Assembly (NCBI GenBank): GCA_021397835.1
Contig: JAJFZO010000609.1
Coordinates: forward strand, 7,442,001 to 7,506,000
Origin: Moringa oleifera
Taxonomy: Eukaryota > Streptophyta > Magnoliopsida > Brassicales > Moringaceae
Direction: 5' to 3'
Length of the DNA: 64,000 bases
Shown here: in pieces, positions 52,901 through 64,000 of the stretch
Layout of the letters: the number at the start of each line of letters is the position of its first letter
How positions within the stretch are numbered: position 1 is the stretch's first letter
The notes under the pieces: generated by a model
Databases searched by the model: none
Told to the model about the DNA's origin: nothing
The model's input: only the letters and a program-made list of their open reading frames with translations
Position numbers and translations under genes: made by a program

Positions 52901-55700
52901 TTAATATGTTTGATTAATATGTTAATATCTTTGTTTACTAAGTCATTGCATCGTTTTGATAAGTCATTGTATTTGAATAAATCACTATGATTAACTACTT
53001 AGTAGTTATGTTAAATTAAAAATATATAATACACAAATTTATTGAAATAATTATGCAAAATGTAACTACTGCTTTAATAAAGAACCATGAAATGTGTAAA
53101 TTGAGTAAAGAAAAACTAATAAGTTAGTTTTAAATTAAATCAATTCATTAAACACACTAAATTGTAATAGAATCAACTTTATAAATAAAATTTAGGTCAA
53201 AATAACATGAATAAAAAAATAATATAAAATAAAAAAACGAATCATTACAAAAGAAGAAAACACATCAATATAAAATAAAAAACTAATTAATAAAAAATAA
53301 AAAATAAGATAATTACAAATCAAAATTTTAAAAAAAAAAGTCAATATAGTTACAAAATAATAAATATCCATTGATTTTCTCAACTAGATTTCTTAATATC
53401 CTTCTTATCTTCACCAAACACATCATAATTTATCTCATTTTACCATGTAATTGCTATTTATTCTAATTAAGTCGTTACATCATAAGTTTTTTTCACATCT
53501 TAATTTTTAAAAATAAAAAATCAAAAAATTAAAAAAAATAAAATTTATTTAAATTTCAAATAATTATCCGATATTTTAGATCATATATTAAACAAACAAT
53601 AGATACAAATTAATGATATTTTTTATTTGTATTTTTCCATTTGTTTTTTCAAAAAATAAAAAAAATTAAAAATAAAAAAAATGGTTATCAATAGTGAACC
53701 CACCCATACCTACATTATACCCATTAAAGAATTAAAGAATGCGTACATTATGTTAATGACATTTTATGAGTTCACTTATAGTCAAAATTTAAACTTTCTT
53801 TCCATTGTACATATTTATTTTTAAGTTTTTTTTAAAGAGAAAATTATGTCAGATCAATAAATAAATAATTATTTAATAATAATACAAAATCAAACAATTG
53901 ATGACTATTTAAAAAAGAAAATAAAAAAAAAATCTAATTATCACAAACTTATTATCACATAGAAAATGCATAAACACAATAAAATTTTCAAATTTAATTA
54001 ATATGCATAAATAAAAATCCAATTTTTGAACTGTATATCTATGTATATATATATAGTGAAGATTGATGCGAATAACGATTGAGTCTTTATGATTTTGACA
54101 AAAAAAAATAAAATTAAAAAAATCGATCGACCATGGATGACGGGACTGATTTGTGGAGATTAAAGTGCGTATATGAATTTCGAGTGTTTATGTATATGAG
54201 TTTGTAAAACAAAATTTACTAACTCGGCTGATTTAAGAGAGCGACCAAATTTGGGCTTCATATGACTTCTTTTTCAACGACAAAATGGTCAAGAAAAAAT
54301 AAGGATGGGTTTTAATCACCAATGAGTGAACCAAAATGGATAGGTTGCAAGGAAAGGTTTTGTTTTCAACGAGGAAAAAATAATGATTTTCAGGGATAAA
54401 ACCACAAGCTATCAACACATTTATCAGATGAAGAGGTTTATAGGAGAAAGAGGTTCGCTTAGTCATTACAAGCTACCTCTATATTAAATGATATGGCAAA
54501 TGTTAAGACATAAGGATATATAACCAAAATTTTTCAAATTATTTAAAAAATATTATGTTATTTTTATAATTTACATTAAAAATAATTTAATATATGATTT
54601 TAAGTATTTTTATAGATTTTAATTATTAAAAAGTTTAAAAATTTATTTTTAATTATATTATAATATTTTATTTTTAAATTAATTTATATATCTTATTTAA
54701 TTGTAATGAGACAAGAGGCAGCATCTCATTGCTGCGATGCCTACTTAGGCCGCGTTTGCCCCATCAATTCCACACACTAAAAAAAAAAAAAATCACGCAT
54801 AAGACAGTGAGCAACTGGTTTACACAAGCACCAAAGAACTTTCCCAACAACAAGATGAAAAGCAAAACAGTATCTTTATTTATTTTTAATAATAAAATCA
54901 CATTTTTTACGTAAAAAATAATTTATTAAAAATAATTCATGTAAGGTACAAATTTTTTTACCAAAAGACAATTGCATAAAAATAAATTAAAAATCATGGT
55001 TTTAATTAAAGCATATAAATAATATTGATTTTACTTGATTTTTCTATAAATTATATATTTTTATGATTTTATGAAATAAAAAAAGAAATAATCATAGTAA
55101 TTTGAAACGAACGACATTGTAAATATTATAAATTTTAAATATATTTTTATTACAATTATTGTTTATATTTTAAATTATATGTACAAAGTATAAAAAATTA
55201 AGAAATTATATATTGTTTAAGTGTAACAACATGCATAAAAAGTAAGTTTGATTTTTATATTTATTAATTTTTAAGTTATATATTAATTTTTATATTTTTT
55301 ATATTTTTTTATGTTTGTTTTGAATTATAAGTATTTTATTAATTTTTGATTATTTATAGAATTTTGTATTTTAATTTTATAGTTAACTTTAATAACTTGT
55401 TTGATATTTTAATTCAAATTTTGAACTTATAATTTTTAAATATTTAATTTTTATTACTATTATTAATAAATTATCATTAGATATCTTATTTAATAAAATA
55501 ATTTTGTGTATTATATGCATCTAAAATCAATTTAATTAAAAAGTTTAAAATAGTAAATTTATTTTAAAAAAGTTAGAGATGATTAACATGATTTACTAAT
55601 TATATTTGAAAAAAATAAATATATATGTATGCTTTTACAGTAACACAATAATAACAATAAAAAATATTTTTAAATTATATAAAATATTGATGTGAGTACC
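49950..55700. other. Gene-free AT-rich region
   Basis: No gene, RNA or identifiable transposon protein was found. Short frames such as 50504-50881 (+) are low-complexity Phe/Leu/Ile runs. A 70-codon frame ending near 51970 (+) (with SGYTSNQLIDHVKPVINDE) has a more protein-like composition but is not recognised. At 52838-53000 degenerate copies of an AAGTCATTGTAT-like motif recur. An AT microsatellite lies at about 50050-50069. Confidence 0.5.
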
Positions 55701-55765
55701 TTAGGCTATAAAACAAGTCACAACAGAAACATGGAAATCGGAAAACTGGGAGTCATCACTGTCTC

Positions 55766-58700
55766 ATGGCGATAGCTTCGTCTTCTCTTCACCCTCTTCA
55801 CAAATCCATATTCCCGAAGTACCCTTGGCTTACTCTCAATTTCCAGCTTCGCCCTCGCCTCCGTTTTTCTACAGTCCATTTTCGCTCTGCTATTCGTGCG
55901 AGCTCGGTTGTTGCTCTAGAACCGGTACATACTCTGCGGTCTCGGTTCCTTTTGCTTCTTCTAATTTACAAATTTTGGTGGTTTGCATTTACGTATTCTA
56001 AGCTGTGTTGTTGGACATTCTGATACTTTAAAAGTAGTGCCGTTCTTGTGGCCATGACGATTGGTTACTAGGAAAATTAAGGAATAGAATTTTGGAAGTT
56101 AATCATCTTAAGCTGCCTAATTCTTTGTAAAGATGGAAATATAAAATCTATTTTTCCCCAGGAGAAAACTCAAATTAATAAATGGAGTTGACCATTTCTT
56201 TTCCTTTTCTGTTGAGTAAGGTCCTGTTTGATTGGACAGAAGATTTAAGTGATTGGAAATGAAATTCAAACATTAATACGAGAAGGACCTGAAATCTTAG
56301 AATTTGAATTACCTTGTCAAATATGTTTTGGAACATAGGAAAATTAATGTTGAAAAAAGGCTGCCTATGCTCTATGTTGGGCTTTTCAATGAACCATATG
56401 GGAAATAGAAAGTAGCCTCACACTCATTTTCATGCAAAGGCTTCATCTTGACCTTATAGGAGGTGACTTCAGGCCAACCTTTGAGTTGCTTCTGATTTTA
56501 TATAGAACTCCATTTACATACTGGTTGAAACTCTTTATAATTGACCTTGATTACTGCATTTAGCCCATGCTTTACCTAAATTACTTGAACACAATGCTTA
56601 TTAGATATGGGGATAACATCTGGAGGCCATGTCTACGTCATGCTCCATTTTTTTCTTTTCTGCTCCAAGTCAAATGATGTATGTCCATCTTGCCCAAATT
56701 TTCTGCGATGGACTGGTGTTACAGCATGTTTATAATTATAATTTAAAATTCTTTAAGGCAGTAACATCAACATCATGCTCCTCTTAATATGATCCATTTG
56801 ATTCTGTGCTCAGCTTTGCATTGAGATTGTTGTTGTTTTATGTTTTCAGAATTTAAGCACTCAACAGAATCAAACTGTGGGGGTTGACTTGTTTGCATGC
56901 CCAGTATGTTACGAACCACTCATTAGGAAAGGCCCTGCTGGTCTTAACTTGTAAGTAGGAATAGATAATGATAAAAGCAGCTATTTAAATATTTGTTTTT
57001 TGTTTTTCTCTGCTTTTCTCTGGAGTTGTCTGCCTGACTGGAAGCTGACTTGCTGACTGCATAACCTGCAGGCAAGCTATCTACAGATCTGGATTTAAAT
57101 GTGAAAAATGTCAAAAGACATACTCCAGCAAAGATGTCTATTTAGATCTCACTGTCACTGCTGGATTGAAGGACTACAATGAAGTAAAACCTGTTGGTAC
57201 TGAGCTCTTCCGGTATGCATTATGTGTTGCTTGTCACAACAAAGTTCCATGCGTACAATATTATACATTTTCTGCGTCATGAATTGGTACCTATATTAAC
57301 TTTAAATATATGTCATGCGAGCATTATCTATTAAGTAGCAGTCCTTTGCATTCACAGCTACGACAATATACTTTTCTCTTGGTATGCTTTTCATTTCCTC
57401 CTTAATTAAAGGGAACATATTTAGTGGGATAATTGGCTATTTCTTTCCAAATGCTGATTTTGAATTGTAATGCATTAAATGCTACAATAATGCTTTCGAT
57501 ATGAGATTTTACCTTGTTCCTCTTTCACCTCCTTTTAGGAGTCCCTTAGTATCATTCCTCTATGAGAGGGGCTGGCGTCAAAATTTTAATCGAAGTGGTT
57601 TTCCTGGTCCTGATGAGGAGGTATGTTTTATTTGGCTTATATTTATATTTTAATCCTGTCGTGTAGATTTAAAAAGAAGGAAAAAGCTTAGTGAGCTCAA
57701 TCTAATAGAATGTGTGCCCTGTGGAAACTTTTGTATCATATATTGGTCTTTGGTCTAAGGTCTTGGAGAACACTGAAGATGCTATGTATACCTTACATGA
57801 CCTTTTGAATTGAATGCAGTTCAGAATGGCTCAGGAGTACTTTAAATCTGCAGAAGCTGGGGTTCTGGTTGATGTTAGCTGTGGAAGTGGTTTGTTTTCC
57901 AGAAAATTTGCAAAATCAGAGACATATTCAGGAGTTATTGCACTTGATTTTTCTGAAAACATGCTTCGCCAGTGTTACGATTTCATTAAACAAGACTATA
58001 CTCTTTTGACTGCGTAAGTTTGGCTGGGTCTCATGTATTTGCTAAGTAAAATCAGCTATGACAAACATTTTTTAATTTGATTTTTCTTGTGTATTCTTTC
58101 TTGCATTGTTCTAATTAAGATTTTGTTTGAAAATGTGCAGCAATCTTGCTCTTGTTAGGGCAGATGTTTCTAGACTTCCATTCTCAACTGGTTCTGTTGA
58201 TGCTGTTCATGCTGGTGCAGCATTGCACTGCTGGCCATCTCCTTCCAATGCTGTAAGTATTGTGTCTGTCTTGTGTTTTCTTCTGCCAGATTTTCAGTGC
58301 TTTTATATTCCAATGTGCAAAAAATGGTCCAGACTATACAGTGCTCACCTGATTCCTCATCTACTTCTAGCCTGGCCTGACAACATTGTTTTTCATTTTG
58401 CTGCATGTCCTGGTTTGACCGGAATAGTTGGGTTTGAAGTTAGAGTCCTTGTTCAGATCATCCAGGCAAATAGAAGCTATCCGTTTTTTTGTGAACCCCA
58501 TAAAGTAGATTCCTGTTATTTTTAGCTTTAAATTGGAGAAATATTCTCTTGGATTGATCTTGTCCATTATACTATCATATCTGGGCCATATCTTTATCGA
58601 AGTGAGGATATCACATTTTTGGTAGATTCAGTTCATTTAAGAAAATGTTTGACACTTCTGTATCATTTGATTTTCAGAATAGACATGATTAAAGCTTTCA

Positions 58701-60627
58701 TAATGTAGTTTTATTGTGGCAAATTCTAGGTCAATAATTCAGGATGCTTTTCAAACTAATAGAAGCTCTAAAAGTGTGAAGAAAGTAAGCTTTGGTTGAA
58801 CCGTTAATAAAAAAATGACTTTAACAGAATTAGAAATAAGTTTCTGAAAAAAAATATATATAAGAGAAAGACATGACATATTGGCAAAGCCTGTAGCCTC
58901 TGTGATGGTTGAGCAAGCACATTCCTGTTGTAGCCATAGCTGCTGCACAAAGGAGATATATATCATCTGGTAAAGGATATATGAATACCTGATGGATAAT
59001 ATCATTCTTGAACCTTGAGACAGCGTACCTTCTGTTAAAAAGAATATTTGGATTGGAGATAATTAATATTGTGGAAGCTCTACAACTAACTTGGTTTAGG
59101 TGTGCTAGGCTTTATTTGTATTTCTAATGGAATCACCTCGGTGATGATGGGTGGGTGAGATGGCAGGGCCAGCAGCTACAGCAAGTCCTGCAATATGGGA
59201 CTGCAGAAATACTAAATAGAACCGTCTTTTGAGGGCCATCATTTGGTTACAGCAATAGTCCTTACAGAAGCAGACTGCATTTTCTCTGTGGGTAAATGAC
59301 CTGCATTTGTTGGGAGCCATTAGCTGGCACTTGGTGCATAGAAGATCTGTATTGCTTTGTTTTATTGCTTCCATTTGAATACTTCTCCGAATTCTGATTA
59401 TTAGAATAGGAGAGGTTTATGCATATGATTGGCTGGTCCATTTGGGTCACATGCCAATGTACTTATTATATTACTTGTCCCTCAAATTATGGCTTGTGCC
59501 TCACTCTTATGAATCTAAATGCTCTGTTTCTCAATAATTTTCTGGCAGTATTTTTATTTAGTTCATTGTGTCAGTTGAATATCCGTTTAGTATGTTCTAC
59601 CAGCTTGTCATTCAACATGTGGCATTTTCTGGTCTTGTATCTGTCAGATTGCTGAAATCAGTCGTATATTACGAAGTGGTGGAGTCTTTGTTGGAACAAC
59701 ATTTCTTAGATACACTTCTTCTACTCCCTGGATAGTGCGGCCTTTCAGAGAGGTAAAATTGTTGTTGTCCTAAGGATGTTCTTTATATATATATGCACAC
59801 ACACACACATGCGCATACATGGGTATATATATCACAAATAAGCATCCTTGTCAGGATCTTCTAATCTTGGCTACTCTGATCAAATCAGTATGCCTCAGTT
59901 GATAAGCATCTGAGTAGTGAAAATCAATGAATCTATGGGGTTCTACCAATTTTCCCTTTGTTCTTGAATTTCCCCGTTACTGCAAAATTTCAGTTTAATT
60001 TAAATAATGTGCTTATTCCATGTCAATTGGTTCTGAAAATACCAACTTATTCAGAAATCCATCCCAAATTGTGGAGACTAGCTCTTTTGTCCCATGCGAT
60101 TGGGGAACTATTCTCGCTTGCATCATGATGTTACACTTTTGAAAGTATTCTCTAACCTGTGCATTGTACATCTTTCAACCTGATGATATTCTCAAAATGC
60201 TTCCTTGTTTGTTGAGTACTCATTGAATAGAATAGTTGTCCTGTGCTCATCTTCATTCAATTTTCCATTATGGCTGATGTCTGACTTTCATTTGTCTCAT
60301 TCCATCTGGGCTTTGAAAATATAAGTAATCTGTCACCACAGCCTAAATAGTTAAGTCATGACTGAATCTCCATCAAAATTGTTTCTGTGGTAACTGTGAG
60401 TGGTAACTGGGAGATTGAAAGTATGAACAATATTTGAACTGGCAACTATCACTTACGATCAACTTGAATTTGAATGTATTCACTCATTTATGTGGCAGAG
60501 AATTCTGCAAAACTATAACTACTTGACAGAGGAAGAGATAAAGGACTTATGCACGTCATGTGGTCTTACAAACTACACAAACAAAGTTCAGCAGTCTTTC
60601 ATCATGTTTTCTGCTCAGAAGCCCTGA
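55766..60627 (+). CDS. Chloroplast-targeted SAM-dependent methyltransferase (At1g78140/At2g41040 type)
   Basis: Exons 55766-55924, 56850-56950, 57072-57212, 57539-57620, 57820-58013, 58141-58252, 59648-59752 and 60499-60627 give 340 residues. All introns are GT-AG and phases agree. The N-terminus (about 50 residues, Ser/Arg-rich, no acidic residue early) is a likely plastid transit peptide. A zinc-ribbon-like segment follows (CPVCYEPL at about 65, CEKCQKTYSS at about 93). Next come class I methyltransferase motifs: VLVDVSCGSGLFSRKFAK (SAM-binding motif I), VIALDFSENML, the NLALVRADVSRLPF motif with SVDAVHAGAALHCW, and EISRILRSGGVFVGTTF. The end is EEEIKDLCTSCGL. Two Arabidopsis proteins with this layout occur in plastoglobules; the substrate is unknown to me, though UbiE-like quinone methylation has been suggested by motif similarity. 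Intron 6 is long (1395 bp). It ends close to expected family length. Confidence 0.92.
59787..59820. repeat. TA/CA compound microsatellite in an intron
   Basis: A TA run is followed by GCA(CA)n in intron 7 of the methyltransferase gene. Confidence 0.8.
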
Positions 60628-63600
60628 AACTAGGTTTGAATCATTTGAAATACCGTATCTGCCTTTATCATTATATTATTTTATAATCTAATTTGTTGTA
60701 TGATATATTTGATTTATATAGACATTACAGTAGCAAGTACTGGCGAGGTGATAACCTGGAGCAGATGCGAAGTACAATTAACAATGAAAAGCATAATAAT
60801 TTACTGTCTGATTAGAAAAATTTATTGTCAACTAGTCTTAAGAACTTCTTGGTGGTCAGAGAGGAAAGCCATTGTAATTGTCTAAAACTTAAATTCCTTA
60901 GATTGTTGGAGTTTTATTACTTTATTTATTTGCTTGACAAGATTTGGACATGGGACATACATATCCCCACTCAAGATGCCTAAGAACTTGCATGGTGCTT
61001 GCCACTACAACTAGTACTAAATCTGTGAGCCACCGCCCGAATTTAATTAGTTTTTTCGCAATATCCTTCGTAAGATTGAATTTAGCCATATAATCTTGCC
61101 TTATATATTTATGCAATAGATTTGAACTGGTTCATACGTTTAAGCTTTGGAAGTGAGGATGACAAAAAGTTGTGGTATGATAGAACCACTGAACCACTAT
61201 GCACCCATGTTTCATTATGAACACTAGATTAAAGCGGTAAAGAATCTGGTTGAGAATATACTATAAGCAGAGTATTGATTATTATGATGATGGTAGTGAT
61301 CATTAGAGGGGACCATACCAAGTGAGCTTGGGTATCTGGAACGAGAATCATGACATGGTCTCACATGAACCTGAACTCAACCAATTTCCACTCTTAGTAT
61401 CTAGGAAAAGGCGGTGCACGTGATCTAGCCCTTAAAAATAAGGGCTTAGAAATATAATAGCACATGTGGGGTGACTTTGCAACAAATAAAAATCCTTTTT
61501 CAGCAGAGCAAAGTGCGTGAGTGACACAGAGAGGGCAGAAGGACAGAGAGATCCCCTCGTGCGGCTCACACGCTGAGCCACCTTCTGTTTGTTCTTCTAA
61601 ATCTCTCTTCCCTAAACCCCATCATCTTTGTACACTTCTCTGGATCTTTGACCTTTGACCAACCAACAAAATGCACTCTTTCAATGAGAAAAGGAGGAAT
61701 ATTTTGTCAGTTCAACACACCCATAGCTTTAGACATTGGGATTTAATTTGAAAGTAAGGCCATTGGATCCCCTGCACTTGAGGTTCTCTCTTTGTAAAAT
61801 ACCATTCTGCTTTTCATGCCACGTGGGGTTGGCCATCCCTTTCTGTGATATTTGCTATAAAAACTCAGACTCTTTTAATTCTTTGATTGGCAGTATATCT
61901 TTTGCCCAGTGATCTCATTTGATTATTAAGAGCGCATGTGCATTCTACTACTTTCCACCAGTCGGTTCTGATATCAACAAACTCTCAGCAACCGAAAGTT
62001 CAATCCCGTATTAGAATTTAAATTAGCAGGATGGTTTATGGTGAATTATTTAGCCTATTGTATGGCAAAGTATTGTCTTCTTTTTCCTTCTTTCTTTTGG
62101 TCATCTATGAGAAAGGCTGATAGCATACAGAAACTGAGATGGCTTGGTAATATAATGTGCAGATACTGACCTACCTTATTACCCCTAAAGGATATTATTG
62201 TAGAAGGTGATTTAATAGCTTTTCCTTTGCCTGAGCACATCATATTCTGACGAAACAAACATGCTCTTCAGGAAGTAGTGCTCCTGCACGGAAGAAATGA
62301 GAAGAAACAGGTTTCTCAGTTGTCGAATGATTCAAAATGCTTAAGGATGTCATAATTAATAATTCAAGCAAGAAATAGATTTGCTTGTAGACCAATGAGG
62401 AGTTATGAAAGATGAAGGAACCTAAAAAATTGTCCTCATAATTCAAGGAAGCCAAGTAGGGCTTCTGAAATTGCCTCTAGTGAAACAGAACTTGGGAGAA
62501 TCTTGTCTGAGAAACTAATGTAAACAGAATGTAACTTTACAATCTAAATTGGAAGAATGTTGTTTGCTGGCTGATGAAGAATGAAATGAAGAAGCCATCG
62601 GATCAGATAGCAATATAGATTTCACTTTTTCTCCAAAGAAACAAGAATGAATACATACATATATATACATGGACTGTCAATAGTTACAATGATAATGCAT
62701 GTTTGTATTTGTTGATATATTCATTTTTGTCAAGATCAAAAATAAATAAATGATAAAGATATGTAGTTTGAAATTGCAAGAATTATCTATAATTCTTGTT
62801 CTCACTGTTTATCTCAATAATCTTAGATGAATGTGAGATGAATTGTTTCACTCAATCTTATTCCCATCGGGAATCAAACTTATACGTGTTATTCATGGAG
62901 TGAATTTTGTGGGTATAGAACATTGCAATTGGAGACTTTTCTTTAAAAAAGAACATAGAATGAGCTCACAAAGTGATTATACCTTAATATTTTCCAGTTA
63001 TAAAAAGATATAAGTTTAATTTATCACAATGATTTTAAAAATAATATACAAATTTAATCGGTCATGAAGTAGATTTTGTGAAATTCATGAAGATTTTATT
63101 TTGGTTAGTTAACTATGTTTTTATACATGGGTGCTATGTTTGCTGACTATATTCAATATATACTACTTTGTTTGACAATATAAATTATATGTAATTTCAT
63201 TAGAAATCAGTAATCATACATCCAAAAGATATTACTTTTGTCTGAAAATCACCCCTGGCCACTACTCACATTCAAGCTTTTGACTACCATTTCTTGTTCC
63301 AACATAATCATATGACTGTGCATTACATAATTTTTAATTTGGTCACGTGGAGATTCGGGCTTGAGTTAGGACAATACATCTGGAGGACTAGACTAGGGAA
63401 ATAAACAATGCAATTAAGATATTACCTTGGTTAAATTATCATTAGGGTTTATGTTATATACTTCAAATGGAATTTGAACTTTCTAGAGAAGATCAAATTA
63501 TGGTATCAAACCCCCTGTTCACGGGTAATTAGCATTATTTTTTTAGCCAAAAGAGGACTCTCTAGTGTTACATGGCTTTCTATGATTGATGTCCAACCAC

Positions 63601-64000
63601 ATGATTAGGAGTTACCAAATTGAATATTAAGGGAATGCCATACAGTGGCTGGCAAACCCCAAGATTAGCTCTTGGTTGGAGCTTAAAGGGCACAAGGTGT
63701 CATCAAAATTAGTAAAAAATCTAAGTTAATTAGGGGGCATTAAACCGGCTCCTTATACAAATAGTGCTTAATAAGTTGGGATTTGTCGGTCCTGAGTTAT
63801 AAAAAAAAAAAAAAAAAACTAGATAATTTACTGAACAACAGCTTCTCATTAGTGGAGTAGTTGATTGAATGTTGCCATGTTTGATTCCCCAAAAACCGGA
63901 TTTCCTTGTACATGTTATGTTCTTAATTATCTGTATTATCATTTTATGTGATATATGCTGCAAGCCTGCAATGGTGTCACTTGACCATATGCAAGGTAAC
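60628..64000. other. 3' flank of the methyltransferase gene and intergenic DNA, no gene
   Basis: No open frame with recognisable content occurs on either strand. Items seen: a short hairpin at 61538-61593, two adjacent W-box-like TTGACC motifs at about 61648-61662, and a GGTATCAAACC-like stretch near 63512. The last could be a decayed copia primer-binding site, but the surroundings do not confirm it. A poly-A tract lies at 63801-63818. Confidence 0.45.

Noticed and set aside
61500..61600. microRNA precursor
   Set aside because: The hairpin is short and no known conserved plant miRNA sequence could be recognised.
63490..63530. Copia primer-binding site at the right end
   Set aside because: GGTATCAAACC is only partly similar, and no LTR ends or gag were found nearby.

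Overview
The window is a stretch of plant nuclear DNA, almost certainly from a dicot and probably from a woody species; I cannot name the species. Reasons: seven spliced protein-coding genes with GT-AG introns, all recognisable as plant families (a chloroplast NDH assembly factor, a GOLVEN/RGF peptide precursor, a clade-G PP2C, a chloroplast-type methyltransferase), low GC between genes, and relics of plant copia, hAT and Harbinger-like elements. No tRNA, rRNA, CRISPR or bacterial operon structure was seen.

Layout. 0-2 kb: eroded Ty1/copia element on the minus strand. 3.1-4.9 kb (+): glycerol-3-phosphate/sugar-phosphate transporter of the MFS/SLC37 type, two exons. 5.7-9.4 kb (-): protein phosphatase 2C, four exons, convergent with the transporter. 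12.0-14.2 kb (-): cytosolic ribosomal protein S11 (uS17), six exons. 16.0-28.3 kb (-): a BAG6-like ubiquitin-like-domain protein with fifteen coding exons and a long intron in its 5' leader. 28.3-32.7 kb: repeat-rich, with a degenerate tandem array of about 86 bp units. 32.8-33.9 kb (+): CRR6, four exons. 34.3-35.4 kb: Harbinger-like terminal-inverted-repeat element. 35.4-40.8 kb: intergenic. 41.0-42.2 kb (+): a GOLVEN/RGF (CLEL) secreted-peptide locus. 42.2-55.7 kb: AT-rich, gene-free, with a broken hAT transposase gene, a MITE and two neighbouring foldback elements. 55.8-60.6 kb (+): chloroplast-targeted SAM-dependent methyltransferase, eight exons. 60.6-64 kb: no gene recognised.

The genes are independent single-copy housekeeping or signalling genes and do not form a pathway cluster. 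The most interesting locus is the GOLVEN/RGF gene. One signal-peptide exon and a shared pro-region are followed by two possible endings, each closing with its own 13-residue sulfopeptide motif (DYYGPRHHRPRHH or DYSPAKRKPPIHN). Which is made depends on whether an in-phase donor inside exon 3 is used. Two GC-AG introns, in RPS11 and the BAG6-like gene, also deserve checking. All exon boundaries were derived by hand from reading frame and splice signals; transcript data were not available.
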